DNA of 64,000 bases from Methanogenium organophilum (GTDB taxonomy: Archaea; Halobacteriota; Methanomicrobia; Methanomicrobiales; Methanomicrobiaceae): NCBI RefSeq assembly GCF_026684035.1, contig NZ_CP113361.1, positions 2,170,001 to 2,234,000 on the forward strand, written 5' to 3'. Made by a program: the position numbers and the translations under genes. Below, piece by piece: positions 46,084 through 55,278 of the stretch; position 1 is the stretch's first letter, and each line of letters opens with the position of its first letter. A model generated the notes under the pieces. That model was given only the letters and a program-made list of their open reading frames with translations. It did not search any database and had not been told where the DNA came from.

Positions 46084-46692
46084 TTGAAAGATATTCGGAT
46101 TGGATGGAAACTGGCAGTGTGTGTTATGGTGCTCCTGTCAGTATGTTTGGTGTGTGGATGTACGGATGATTCTTCCGCAGGTGATGGTACTGCTACGCCT
46201 GCACAGACAGCAGCGCCGACGGCGCAGTCTCCCCAGGCATCAGCGCCGGGTGAAGTGGTGCATTACAGTGCCCTGATGGAATTTCTTCCGACAATGACCA
46301 GCAACTGGGTCACCGGGGAGAAAGATGGGGCGACCATGACGTACGAAGGAGAGTCGTGGAGTCAGGTGTATGGTGATTACACGCTGAAGTCGGACGACAG
46401 TGTAGTGGGCTATGTGGCAATTCAGGACACCCGTGGCATCGAAGGTGCCGGGTATTACCAGATGTGGCAGAGCAAGATGACCTTTGAGACACCTGAGATG
46501 AAGATGTATACCGGCACTGCCGGGGGGTATCCTGCCTATTTTGTTGAAAATCTCGAGGATAATGAATATTCCGAGATTGTATGGGTTGATGACCGGTTCT
46601 TTGTGTATGTCATGATAGAAAACGGCAAACCTGAATACCTCACGGTCTTCAACAACCAGATTGACTTCGATGGTATTGCAGCTCTGGCCTGA
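46084..46692 (+). CDS. Lipoprotein of unknown function
   Basis: 202 residues. The signal LAVCVMVLLSVCLVCGC ends in a lipobox (LVCGC), so the mature N-terminal Cys is lipid-linked. A Thr/Ala/Pro/Gln-rich spacer (TPAQTAAPTAQSPQAS) leads to a folded domain with MTYEGESWSQVYGDYTLKS and YFVENLEDNEYSEIVWVDDR. TTG 46084 is the start, as AAGGAGGTG lies eight bases before it and no ATG is in the right place. No family recognised; methanogens carry many such surface proteins. Confidence 0.75.
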   Translation: MKDIRIGWKLAVCVMVLLSVCLVCGCTDDSSAGDGTATPAQTAAPTAQSPQASAPGEVVHYSALMEFLPTMTSNWVTGEKDGATMTYEGESWSQVYGDYTLKSDDSVVGYVAIQDTRGIEGAGYYQMWQSKMTFETPEMKMYTGTAGGYPAYFVENLEDNEYSEIVWVDDRFFVYVMIENGKPEYLTVFNNQIDFDGIAALA

Positions 46693-46711
46693 TACTGATT
46701 TTTTCCATTTT

Positions 46712-48058
46712 TTATCTTCTGTCGATAAGACGTTTGGGACGCCCTTTCAGGCGATACAGCTCCAGTCCGCCGTTTGGGGGGTAATTGAAGAGAATCTCCA
46801 GCGTTCCGTCACTGTAGATATGGCTGAGCGACGGTTTTTGCCTGAATAGTGCGGAGAGAAAGTTCTCTTCCACCTCGTTTTTGTCGCAGGTATCGGGGTC
46901 GTGGCATTCCAGACTTACCCGCATCGCAACGGTTCCGCTGTCCTCATCGCTGTAGACAAATACCTCATATTCACCGGAGAGATACTCCATATTTTCACGC
47001 TGAAATACCCCTTCTTCGATATCCACACGGTTAACCGGTACATCTTTGATCTGGACGGTTTCTGCTTCCCGGATGGGATTTTTGACACGCATATGGGTGC
47101 GTCCGCAGGGACAGGGGTCACGTGTGATAACTTCGGTGACATCCTCGGTATCATAATTGATGAGCAGATTCCCGCTTCTTGCCCCTTCCGGAAGAAGGGT
47201 TGTCAAAACAATTCTCCCGCTCTGTCCATCAGGTACAAATGAGCTGAGGTTTGGATCATAGAGGTCCATATGGACGAGATCTTCAGGGACATGAAGGCCG
47301 TTTCTGATCAAACACTCCCCGCACATCGTCCCCTCGGTGCTTCCGTAGGTATTGTAGGCAGGAATTCCCCACACCTCCTCCAGATAGTTCCGTGATCCTT
47401 CTGCAAAACTCTCCCCGCCCACGATGAGTTTCTGTATTCCGGAATCCTTCGGGTCCATCCCCTCTGCTTCCATGCGATGTGCCAGACGAAGCAGTTTGAA
47501 GACACTTCCGATAATTGCGGTTGGGTGGTAACTCTGTATGACCCTGACGGGGAACGTGCATTTTCCTTCCGGAATAACGGTGAACCCTATTTTGTGGGCG
47601 GCAAGTGTCATTGTATTCGCACCAACGTTCATCCCGTAACTGGCACAGACAGCGACCCGGTCACCGGGACCGAACCCCTGCGATACAAATGCCCGTGCAT
47701 ATTTTTCCGCATACCGCTGCCAGTCGTCCCACATCAGAAAAAATGCCTTAGGCGTTCCGGACGTCCCACTGGTTTCATGAACGGTATATATGTCATCCCA
47801 GGGTGCACTCTTAAAACAGAAATCAGTTGTCGCCGGTGGTTGATTTTCCCGGATTGTGGCACCGTTTATCACAGGAAGTTCGAGCAGGTCTTCATGTTCA
47901 CGGATGGATTTTGAATCAATCTGGTTGTTTCTGAACCATTTTCGGTAAAATGGTGAATTATCCACTGCATATTGAATAGTATACCTGATCCGTTCATCTA
48001 TGAGTGTGTCCAGTGCGTCTCTTGGCATTGTCTCGGTCTCAGGATTAAAATATACCAT
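46712..48058 (-). CDS. Adenylate-forming ligase (phenylacetate-CoA ligase / coenzyme F390 synthetase family)
   Basis: About 448 residues. N-terminal YFNPETETMPRDALDTLIDE and NSPFYRKWF are family hallmarks. The ATP loop is TVHETSGTSGTPKAFFL, acceptor block YGSTEGTMCGE, and GNLLINYDTEDVTEV with CPCGRTHMRV, a Zn-type cysteine pair, then the C-terminal lid. In methanogens the family includes F390 synthetase (adenylates F420 under oxidative stress) and PaaK-like enzymes; the sequence does not decide which. ATG 48058 (MVYFNPE) is the family start, although ATG 48079 also opens. Confidence 0.82.
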   Translation of the reverse strand: MVYFNPETETMPRDALDTLIDERIRYTIQYAVDNSPFYRKWFRNNQIDSKSIREHEDLLELPVINGATIRENQPPATTDFCFKSAPWDDIYTVHETSGTSGTPKAFFLMWDDWQRYAEKYARAFVSQGFGPGDRVAVCASYGMNVGANTMTLAAHKIGFTVIPEGKCTFPVRVIQSYHPTAIIGSVFKLLRLAHRMEAEGMDPKDSGIQKLIVGGESFAEGSRNYLEEVWGIPAYNTYGSTEGTMCGECLIRNGLHVPEDLVHMDLYDPNLSSFVPDGQSGRIVLTTLLPEGARSGNLLINYDTEDVTEVITRDPCPCGRTHMRVKNPIREAETVQIKDVPVNRVDIEEGVFQRENMEYLSGEYEVFVYSDEDSGTVAMRVSLECHDPDTCDKNEVEENFLSALFRQKPSLSHIYSDGTLEILFNYPPNGGLELYRLKGRPKRLIDRR

Positions 48059-48160
48059 AGAAATTCCCTTGTCCTCCATATCGGATGAACCTGAATATAC
48101 GTTTTGGTCAGCATATATTCACCGGAGTCTTGAATATAGGGAAGTGCATTCAGGGAGAGT

Positions 48161-48496
48161 ATGGGAGAAAAGCAGGAGAGAGATGCAAAGAGAGAAGAGA
48201 TGTTTGCCTATTTTCTCAGAAATCTGACCTCCGATAACCCGTCACTTCGATTTGGTGCTGCTCATTCTCTGGGGCGGATGAATGATCCCCGTGCAATTGA
48301 ACCGCTGATTGCACTCCTGAATGATGAGGACTGGCGGGTCCGCTTCAAGACAGTCTGGGCCCTTGGGAGACTGGGGGATCTGCGTGTGCTTGCGTTCCTG
48401 AGTCCTCTCTCACGTGATGAATCAGAGACTGTCAGGGACAGTGTAGTACAGGCAAAGGAAGAGATACTCCGTAGGGAATCAATGAAACACCGATAA
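48161..48496 (+). CDS. Short HEAT-repeat protein
   Basis: 111 residues, about three HEAT units: LRFGAAHSLGRMNDPRAIEP, VRFKTVWALGRLGDLRVLAF and VRDSVVQAKEEIL, after a charged helix (GEKQERDAKREEMFAYF). It resembles the C-terminal half of the HEAT protein at 28.3 kb. A protein-contact module; partner unknown. Confidence 0.75.
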   Translation: MGEKQERDAKREEMFAYFLRNLTSDNPSLRFGAAHSLGRMNDPRAIEPLIALLNDEDWRVRFKTVWALGRLGDLRVLAFLSPLSRDESETVRDSVVQAKEEILRRESMKHR

Positions 48497-48560
48497 TATC
48501 TTTCTGGAGAGGCAGAATTTAAATTGTCCGCCCGCCCATCTCTCCATACTACGTGATCAT

Positions 48561-49118
48561 ATGATTGGATGGATTATTGGCGGTATTCTTGTAGTTGTTC
48601 TTATTGCACTGCTCCTCTGGTTTGTGGGTATCTATAACCGTTTCCAGAGCCTGAAGAACTCATCAGAGGCAACGCTGGGACAAATTCGTGTTGCAATGAA
48701 GAAACGGCTGGATATGATAAATCAGCTCCTCGGCGCTGTGCAGAGTTATGCATCGTTTGAGAAAGAAACTCTTGAAAAAGTGACACAGATGCGTTCTGGT
48801 GTGGGAGATGCAGGTCCCGGCGACCTCAATGAAATTGAGGCACAGTCCCGTTCAATACTTGGGCGCCTCTTTGCTGTCGTGGAAAATTATCCTGATCTGA
48901 AGACTGCCTCGGTGGTTTCTGAACTGACGGCCTCTATCCGCACTATCGAAGATGAGATCGGCAGGCAGCGCTATACCTACAATAACATATCAGAACAGTA
49001 CAACACGATGTGTGATACGATTCCATCGAATTTTATTGCGTCTGCAGCTCATTTCTCAAAACTTGAGTATCTTGAGTTTGAAGAAGAGATTGCCGAAGCA
49101 CCGAAGATCGCATTCTAG
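48561..49118 (+). CDS. LemA family membrane protein
   Basis: 185 residues. One N-terminal membrane helix (IGWIIGGILVVVLIALLLWF), then the helical LemA domain: YNRFQSLKNSSEATLGQI, KKRLDMINQLLGAVQSYASF and ENYPDLKTASVVSELTASIR. LemA proteins sit at the membrane with the rest outside, and commonly pair with a DUF2207/TPM or similar partner, here the next gene 16 nt downstream. The role is unknown. Confidence 0.88.
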   Translation: MIGWIIGGILVVVLIALLLWFVGIYNRFQSLKNSSEATLGQIRVAMKKRLDMINQLLGAVQSYASFEKETLEKVTQMRSGVGDAGPGDLNEIEAQSRSILGRLFAVVENYPDLKTASVVSELTASIRTIEDEIGRQRYTYNNISEQYNTMCDTIPSNFIASAAHFSKLEYLEFEEEIAEAPKIAF

Positions 49119-49134
49119 AAAGGACTGAGGTTTT

Positions 49135-50922
49135 GTGAAAGAGACAAATCAGCTCGCGATCATTGTCGGCGCCTGCCTGCTTCTTGCAGGGGTCTCCATT
49201 TTTTTTTCGTTTGGCACTGGTCTCACGTTTGAGCCTGACCTCGTGGCAGATTCCTATACCGCAGTGCTGGAGAATGACGGCACCCTGACGGAGACCTATG
49301 TCTATGATGTAGCGTCTGCAGGTACGTACCGGATGCTCTTTCGGACATGGGATGATACCCTTGCGTTTGATACAATGCAGTCTCCGTACGTTGAACTCAT
49401 TGATGTGAAGGCTCCTGCAGATATGGTAGGCTATGGTATTGACTGGAGGGGTAACTCTGTTGTCACGGGAGAGGGGGCAGAAGAGCAGCGTGCTCTGATT
49501 GAAAGTCTGGGTGAATACAATGAGATGGGAATTTTCCGGGAAACACGCCTTGGAGCAGGGCAGTATGCAGCTCAGTACACAGTCCGTCTCCATCCCCCTC
49601 TTCAGTATGATGATGAGGATGCCCATTTCAACCTGAAACTGGCAGCAACGCATATCCCCTATCGCTCGGTGGACATTACCATACCCGGAGCATATGTAAA
49701 AGATATCTGGGTCCGCCCAACCTCATTTGAGACAGTGATGGAAGACGGGAATTATCATATTACAGGAACCGCCGGCGAGAATGCACTGATAGAAATCGAG
49801 ATGCTTCTTGACCCTGCGTATCTTGAGGTAATAGACGGATTCCCGGAGAAGACTGACGGGGTTCGAGAGCAGACTGAGACTGCCGCTCTGCTCTACACGG
49901 TTCCTGCACTTCTTTCATCTTTGATGCTCCTTCTGGGTCGCATCGGTGTCGTTGCAGCTCCACTTTATCTTATTGCCATCTTTCTGCGGCACGGGCGCGA
50001 GAAGCAGGCAGTTGTTCCCGAACATATCAGTTTTGTTCCTGACACTTCCCTCCTTCCCTGGCAGGTAAACCTGATTTTTAACGGAGATGCAGTAGATTTT
50101 GATGAGAATGGCTTCTATGCGACGATTCTTGACCTTCACAGGCGCGAAATTCTCCATGTAACGGAGCATTCCGATGGGGAAGGTGTGGAAATAGAGGTTT
50201 TAAAAACGGTGTCGGATGATGCCTATGAACAGCGGGTGATAAACTTCGTTTCAAACGCGGGAAAGGGAGGGGTGCTTGACACCCGTTCCTTCGCTTTGGC
50301 AGCATCGGCAGGAGGAGAAAAAATTGCTGCTCTGAATACTTCACTGTCTGCACTCACGTCAGAGGTGAACCGTGCAATTAGCAGTAGATATATTGTAGAG
50401 GGACGCGGGCGGGTTCTGCCACTGGTTGGTGTGGGACTTGGAATTACCCTCTTCTCATTTTTCCTCTTCTTTATTTCTCCTATAACAGCGCCAGTCTCTG
50501 TTCCTGCAGGATTACTGGGAATTGTGATGATTATTCAGGGTGGTATCGCAGCCGTATTCCCGACCACCCTCTTTGGTGCGTGGAAAGAGGATTATTATGC
50601 TGAAAAACTGAAGTGGGACGGGTTTCGTGCATTTCTTTCAGACTCTGCTATGATACAGCGCTATTCCCCCTCGGATCTCTCCATGTGGGGTGAGTGGCTC
50701 GTCTATGGCACTGCATTAGGGGTTGGTGAGAAGGTTGAGAAAGCGATGGCAAATCTCTCCGTTGATATCCATGAAACCGGCATGCCGCATGTTCACATGA
50801 TGTATGCCGGGTTTATTCCGGTTGCCCGCTATACCCCTCCGTCGTCCTCGGGTGGATTCGGCGGTGGCGGCGGATTCGGCGGCGGTGGAGGATTTGGCGG
50901 CGGCGGTGCCGGCGGCAGATAA
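49135..50922 (+). CDS. DUF2207 membrane protein with glycine tail
   Basis: 595 residues. Starts at GTG 49135 with an N-terminal membrane segment (LAIIVGACLLLAGVSIFFSF), then an extracellular beta domain of about 220 residues, and further membrane helices (LYTVPALLSSLMLLLGRI, LVGVGLGITLFSFFLFFI and next). The C-terminus is a low-complexity Gly/Phe tail (GFGGGGGFGGGG) after PSSSGG. This order and tail match the DUF2207/YgcG-like group that often follows lemA. Confidence 0.85.
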   Translation: MKETNQLAIIVGACLLLAGVSIFFSFGTGLTFEPDLVADSYTAVLENDGTLTETYVYDVASAGTYRMLFRTWDDTLAFDTMQSPYVELIDVKAPADMVGYGIDWRGNSVVTGEGAEEQRALIESLGEYNEMGIFRETRLGAGQYAAQYTVRLHPPLQYDDEDAHFNLKLAATHIPYRSVDITIPGAYVKDIWVRPTSFETVMEDGNYHITGTAGENALIEIEMLLDPAYLEVIDGFPEKTDGVREQTETAALLYTVPALLSSLMLLLGRIGVVAAPLYLIAIFLRHGREKQAVVPEHISFVPDTSLLPWQVNLIFNGDAVDFDENGFYATILDLHRREILHVTEHSDGEGVEIEVLKTVSDDAYEQRVINFVSNAGKGGVLDTRSFALAASAGGEKIAALNTSLSALTSEVNRAISSRYIVEGRGRVLPLVGVGLGITLFSFFLFFISPITAPVSVPAGLLGIVMIIQGGIAAVFPTTLFGAWKEDYYAEKLKWDGFRAFLSDSAMIQRYSPSDLSMWGEWLVYGTALGVGEKVEKAMANLSVDIHETGMPHVHMMYAGFIPVARYTPPSSSGGFGGGGGFGGGGGFGGGGAGGR

Positions 50923-51009
50923 TTCCTGCTCACCAAACTATCTCTCCCTATTTTTCTCTTGGGTATCTTTTTATAGCATCAGTTGTAAGTGAGGATTTGG
51001 TGCCTTTTC

Positions 51010-51300
51010 ATGGAATTTACGCATATAGAAGGAGATGGTCATATTGCTGTCACACTCTTTTCTCTCAGTACGTGCGGACACTGCAAGAGAACAAAGGCTT
51101 TTCTTGAGGAGAATGGTGTTGCGTACGATTATATTGATGTGGACCTTCTCGATGGTGATACGTTGACTGAGGTGTATGACCTCGTGAAGACCTACAATCC
51201 GCGGGGCTCGTTTCCGACATTGGTTATCGGTGAAAGAAAAACGGTGATCGTTGGAGATCGACTGGATGAGATTGCCTCCGCACTGGAGCTTGCCGTATGA
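51010..51300 (+). CDS. Glutaredoxin-like thiol protein
   Basis: 96 residues with the thioredoxin fold. HIAVTLFSLSTCGHCKRTKA has the redox pair Cys22-Gly-His-Cys25; VAYDYIDVDLLDGD and GSFPTLVIGE (cis-Pro) complete it. The active site CGHC is like that of NrdH/glutaredoxin-type proteins of methanogens, which exchange electrons with thioredoxin reductase-like systems. Its stop overlaps the next gene's ATG; that gene encodes a ferredoxin-thioredoxin-reductase homologue, its likely reductant. Confidence 0.85.
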   Translation: MEFTHIEGDGHIAVTLFSLSTCGHCKRTKAFLEENGVAYDYIDVDLLDGDTLTEVYDLVKTYNPRGSFPTLVIGERKTVIVGDRLDEIASALELAV

Positions 51301-51818
51301 TCAACCGGTTTGATATTGAGCGGCGATATCTTGCGATAAAAAAGCAGGCTGAACAGTCAGGATATCATCTGCACCCTGATGAAGACTATGCAAAGGATCT
51401 GGTGCATGGGATCGTAACCAATGAGGAACGATATGGGTTTGCAGCCTGTCCCTGCCGTCTCAGTATTGGTACGCGTGAAGATAACCTCGATATCATCTGT
51501 CCGTGTGATTATCGTGATCAGGATCTCACCGAGTATGGCGTCTGTTACTGTGCCCTGTATGTATCAAAGGAAGTGGCCGCGGGAAAAATTCCTGTCCCAT
51601 CTATTCCCGACAGGAGACCGTCTCCTGATAAACGTGAGATTACGGCGGGTAAAGAGGCAGGGGGACAGAAAGTATCCATTCTGACAGGAGATCATTCCCT
51701 TCCGTATCCGATATTCCGCTGCCGGGTATGTGGATATCTCTGTGCACGAACCAGCCCTCCGGAGAATTGTCCAATATGTGGGGCGTCATCAGATCGCTTT
51801 GAGAAATATATTGAATAA
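51297..51818 (+). CDS. Ferredoxin-thioredoxin reductase catalytic domain fused to rubredoxin-like domain
   Basis: 173 residues. The first 100 are the FTR catalytic chain: Cys51-Pro-Cys53, Cys68-Pro-Cys70 and Cys83-Tyr-Cys85 supply the active disulfide and the [4Fe-4S] ligands. After a linker rich in Pro and Lys, a rubredoxin-like end has Cys142-x-x-Cys145 and Cys158-x-x-Cys161 with the FRCRVCGY and NCPICGA knuckles. In the plant enzyme a separate subunit and ferredoxin bring electrons; here a rubredoxin domain on the same chain may do so. It overlaps the glutaredoxin-like gene by 4 nt. Confidence 0.88.
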   Translation: MINRFDIERRYLAIKKQAEQSGYHLHPDEDYAKDLVHGIVTNEERYGFAACPCRLSIGTREDNLDIICPCDYRDQDLTEYGVCYCALYVSKEVAAGKIPVPSIPDRRPSPDKREITAGKEAGGQKVSILTGDHSLPYPIFRCRVCGYLCARTSPPENCPICGASSDRFEKYIE

Positions 51819-51828
51819 TCCCGTACAT

Positions 51829-52491
51829 ATGACTGTCATGGATGCAGGCGGACTTTTCCGAAATTATGCGATTGATATTGTTCTTCTCCCCCCTCCCGAG
51901 GTGACGGAGGCTGCAATACAGATCAACAGAATGCTCATTGAAAAGACGGGGGATGACGCGATACGGCTGGATATGACAGATCGTATTCCTCATGTGTCCC
52001 TTGCAATGGGGTGCATACCCGGGAGTGCGCTCTCTGAACTGAACGTTCCTCTTGAGCGGCTGGCAAACAGGCTCTTACCGATGGAAATAGGTATTGAGGG
52101 GGCAGCAACGGTCGTCACCGATTCCGATGACCGTGTATCAGGTATTAATCTTGCAAAAGATGATTCGCTGTTTGTCCTGCACCGGAGTGTGGTGGCACAG
52201 CTTGCGGGCATTAAAAAGGAAAAGTGCACGCCGGCATCATTTATTCGTGATGATGACGAAGTCCTCACTCCTTTTACGCTGGGTTATGTCCCTGAGTATG
52301 CAAAAAATGCAGCATATGAGCGGTATTCACCACATATCACTCTGGGTAATGGTGATGTGACAACACTGGAAAACCTGCCTGTGCTGCCGGAAAACGCCAC
52401 TTTCTCTACCCTTGCGGTATGCCATCTGGGGAATCACTGCACATGCCGATCAGTGCTCTGGAGTACAGATGCGGGGGGAAAACGCGTCTGA
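51829..52491 (+). CDS. 2H phosphoesterase superfamily protein
   Basis: About 220 residues with the two His-x-Ser/Thr motifs of the 2H (LigT, 2'-5' RNA ligase-like) fold: [10 protein letters not shown] and [12 protein letters not shown], about 130 residues apart. Family members cut cyclic phosphates or join RNA ends; this one is longer than typical LigT and its substrate is unknown. ATG 51829 or 51838 could start it. Its last 42 nt overlap antisense with the DUF255 gene end. Confidence 0.75.
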   Translation: MTVMDAGGLFRNYAIDIVLLPPPEVTEAAIQINRMLIEKTGDDAIRLDMTDRIPHVSLAMGCIPGSALSELNVPLERLANRLLPMEIGIEGAATVVTDSDDRVSGINLAKDDSLFVLHRSVVAQLAGIKKEKCTPASFIRDDDEVLTPFTLGYVPEYAKNAAYERYSPHITLGNGDVTTLENLPVLPENATFSTLAVCHLGNHCTCRSVLWSTDAGGKRV

Positions 52492-54534
52492 GGACCCACA
52501 CTCATCAATATTCTCTAATTTTGTAAACGGCACAGAACAGGTGCCTCCCCTGCAGATGTAGAGTGTTGTTTTGCCGTCTATCTGTTTCATGGTTCGGGTG
52601 AAGGGTGCAGCGGTTGTGACAGCAGTGCTTCCATCTGCCACGATTATTGTCCTGAACGGATCATATTCTCGTTCGAGCGCTGTTAAAATGGATTCTATCC
52701 CGTTTTCTCCCGGGACTATGGCATATTCTTCGCCGGATGCTATGTGCATATATGCAGAGAGAAGGTGACAGTATGCTGATGGCGCACGCAGGATTTCAGG
52801 TGTGAAAGCGTCCAGAATACTGACTGCATCCTCCTCATAGGTTGTTTTGGCGGTGATCCGGGAAAGCATAACGAGAGATACGGCCGCCACTGAATTCCCT
52901 GATGGCAGTGCACCGTCATATGCGGTCTTCTGCCTGGTGAGAGGGATTTCTGCATCCTCAGCTGTCAGGTAGAATGCTCCCTCCTGTGCGCGGAATGTGT
53001 CATTCAGAATGGTAGTCAGTTCATATGCATGTTCAAGCCAGTCTGCATCAAAGGTTGTCTCATAGAGCATGAGATATCCCCAGATTACAAAGGCGTAATC
53101 GTCCAGCGCTCCCGCACCAGAGGTGAATTGTTTAAATCGGCTGTGGAGGAGTTTTTTTGAGTTACTGTCAGTCACATATGGAATTTTCGTAGCTGCCTGC
53201 TCCGCTGCACTGATATATTCAGGATGATCCAGTGCTCTCCCGGCGTATGCAAGCGCACCAACGCAGAGGCCATTCCAGTCTGTGAGTATCTTTTCGTCGC
53301 GAAATGGTTGTGGGCGAAGGTTTCTTGCTTCCATGAGTTTTGTTCTGATTTTTGTGCGGGCGTCTGAGGTATACCACCGGTATGCTGCATCCCGGGACGG
53401 AAAGGCCAGTGTCTGTTTTCCCGGCGGGGCGCAGGGGAGTTCCTGTATACAGTATTCTCCTGTTCTGAGATCAAATATGGCACGCACGTCTGCTGCATAT
53501 TCTCCTGCCGCCTCCCGGATTTCATCGTCTGTCCAGAGGTATGAACCTCCCTCTGTGTTGTCACTGTCTGCATCTTCTGCGGAAAAAAATCCCCCTTCCT
53601 TTGCCTGCATTCCGGTGATGATATACTCTGCTGTGTCTTCTGCCACCCGTTTGTAGACTTCATTTTTCGTAGCACGAAAACCTTCAGTATAGGCCCAGAG
53701 CATCATAGCCTGGTCATAGAGCATCTTCTCAAAGTGAGGAATGCGCCAGTCGCGGGTGACTGAATAGCGGTGAAATCCTCCACCGATGTGATCGCATATG
53801 CCGCCTGTGATGATCGCATCCAGCGTCCTCTCTGCCATCCGGCGTGCATCCGGATTTCCGGTGAATTTCCAGTATTTCAGAAGGAATACAATCATATGGG
53901 GTGACGGGAATTTAGGTGCAATTCCAAACCCGGCATATTCTTCATCAAATGTGGCGGAAAGTTCCTTGAAAGCGGTATGCACGGTCATCCCGTCGAATGT
54001 TCCTTTTGGTGTATCTTCCGTCTGTTTACCCAATACCGTTTTGAGTTTCCCGGCTGAATCACGCACCCCTGCATGATTGTTCTGCCACAGAGTTTCGATC
54101 TCCTGAAGTATGTCAATGAGGCCCTTTCGTCCGAATTTTTTGTTTTTCGGGATATATGTTGCTGCAAAAAACGGTTCCTTGTCAGGTGTCATGACAATGG
54201 TGAGAGGCCATCCTCCTGTCCCTGTCAGTGCCTGTGAACATGCCATGTATGCTGCGTCGATATCCGGGCGTTCTTCCCGGTCAACCTTGATGCTGATAAA
54301 TGAACGGTTCAGCATTTTTGCTACCTCTCTGTCTTCAAAGGATTCGTGGGCCATGACATGACACCAGTGGCAGGACGAATAGCCGATAGATAAGAATATG
54401 GGTTTGTTCTCGGTTTTGGCACGGGAAAACGCCTCTTCACACCAGGGATACCATTCAACCGGGTTTGTGGCGTGCTGGAGGAGATAGGGGCTGTGGGTAC
54501 CGGTAAGGTGATTTGATTTCGGCGGTGGTGACAT
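52450..54534 (-). CDS. DUF255 thioredoxin-domain protein (YyaL / SSP411-like)
   Basis: 694 residues. N-terminal thioredoxin-like domain: [40 protein letters not shown] with Cys55-x-x-Cys58, then [13 protein letters not shown] and [14 protein letters not shown]. The rest is an (alpha/alpha)-barrel like that of N-acylglucosamine epimerase ([23 protein letters not shown]). This ancient family occurs in all domains; its role is unknown. The stop overlaps the 3' end of the 2H gene on the other strand. Confidence 0.9.
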   Translation of the reverse strand: MSPPPKSNHLTGTHSPYLLQHATNPVEWYPWCEEAFSRAKTENKPIFLSIGYSSCHWCHVMAHESFEDREVAKMLNRSFISIKVDREERPDIDAAYMACSQALTGTGGWPLTIVMTPDKEPFFAATYIPKNKKFGRKGLIDILQEIETLWQNNHAGVRDSAGKLKTVLGKQTEDTPKGTFDGMTVHTAFKELSATFDEEYAGFGIAPKFPSPHMIVFLLKYWKFTGNPDARRMAERTLDAIITGGICDHIGGGFHRYSVTRDWRIPHFEKMLYDQAMMLWAYTEGFRATKNEVYKRVAEDTAEYIITGMQAKEGGFFSAEDADSDNTEGGSYLWTDDEIREAAGEYAADVRAIFDLRTGEYCIQELPCAPPGKQTLAFPSRDAAYRWYTSDARTKIRTKLMEARNLRPQPFRDEKILTDWNGLCVGALAYAGRALDHPEYISAAEQAATKIPYVTDSNSKKLLHSRFKQFTSGAGALDDYAFVIWGYLMLYETTFDADWLEHAYELTTILNDTFRAQEGAFYLTAEDAEIPLTRQKTAYDGALPSGNSVAAVSLVMLSRITAKTTYEEDAVSILDAFTPEILRAPSAYCHLLSAYMHIASGEEYAIVPGENGIESILTALEREYDPFRTIIVADGSTAVTTAAPFTRTMKQIDGKTTLYICRGGTCSVPFTKLENIDECGSSDAFSPRICTPEH

Positions 54535-55278
54535 GGGTACTCACGGACGATAATTGGTAGGGGTGGATATAGCTCTTGCTGTGAATTGTGGCTATGCTGT
54601 TGAAGTAAAATATTTGGTAAATATCTTCATTGACGCCTTTACAAAGGTATGTAAATGGCCAGTGTTCAATGCACTTCATGGAATGAAGGTTATCGTTATT
54701 TGGATGCTCAAGGGACTTATCAAGGGTGATGAGTAGAAAATGAAAGAGAATCCGGCATTAACTGTTTATCAACTTCATTAAATTGGGCTGATTTGGGTTC
54801 TGAAGAAGATATGATACTCTGGAAGAATTCGACATGGAAATTGAAGAATTCAGAAATGAATGTGTAATAAGAGGTATCCGCGGTAATACCGCGAAGACCT
54901 AAACATATCAGAAGTCGTTCTCCGCTGTCGCCTTTCCTTTCGGAGTGTTCTCCATGCAATACAACAACCTTACGTGCTCCCGATATCCGGGATTATTGTA
55001 TCTATGGTATATAAAAGTAACGGGTCACGAAATTTTCATCAGATATTTCGAATTACTGAGAGAATAAATTAAAACTATTAAATAAGTAGAATTGGATCTT
55101 TCCAAGAGAATTCTTTTAATCCCTTCGAATCGACACATCGCTACATTTCAACAAAATAAAAAAATTTAATCTTCACATCCTGCAAAAAATGAATACTTCA
55201 CCATGTTTTTTAAAAGGAAATAATGCTTATTTGGTAAGATCTGTTTAATTTTTAGTATGATATTTGTAATTCTTCACC
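54535..55278. other. Gene-free transition into the A+T-rich TcA region
   Basis: No convincing gene; short frames at 54554-54736 (+) and 54720-54959 (-) have no family features. A perfect palindrome CGCGGTA-A-TACCGCG is at 54879-54893. From about 54960 the sequence becomes clearly A+T-rich. It separates the leftward DUF255 gene (start at 54534) from the end of the leftward giant gene. Confidence 0.5.
55150..55172 (-). terminator. Oligo-T terminator after the TcA-like gene
   Basis: On the coding (minus) strand the run TTTTTTTATTTTG appears about 110 nt past the stop of the giant gene, within A+T-rich sequence. Oligo-T is the usual archaeal end signal. Confidence 0.4.

Noticed and set aside
54554..54959. 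Two short frames in the spacer before the TcA-like gene
   Set aside because: No ribosome site, family feature or support from context; probably chance frames.
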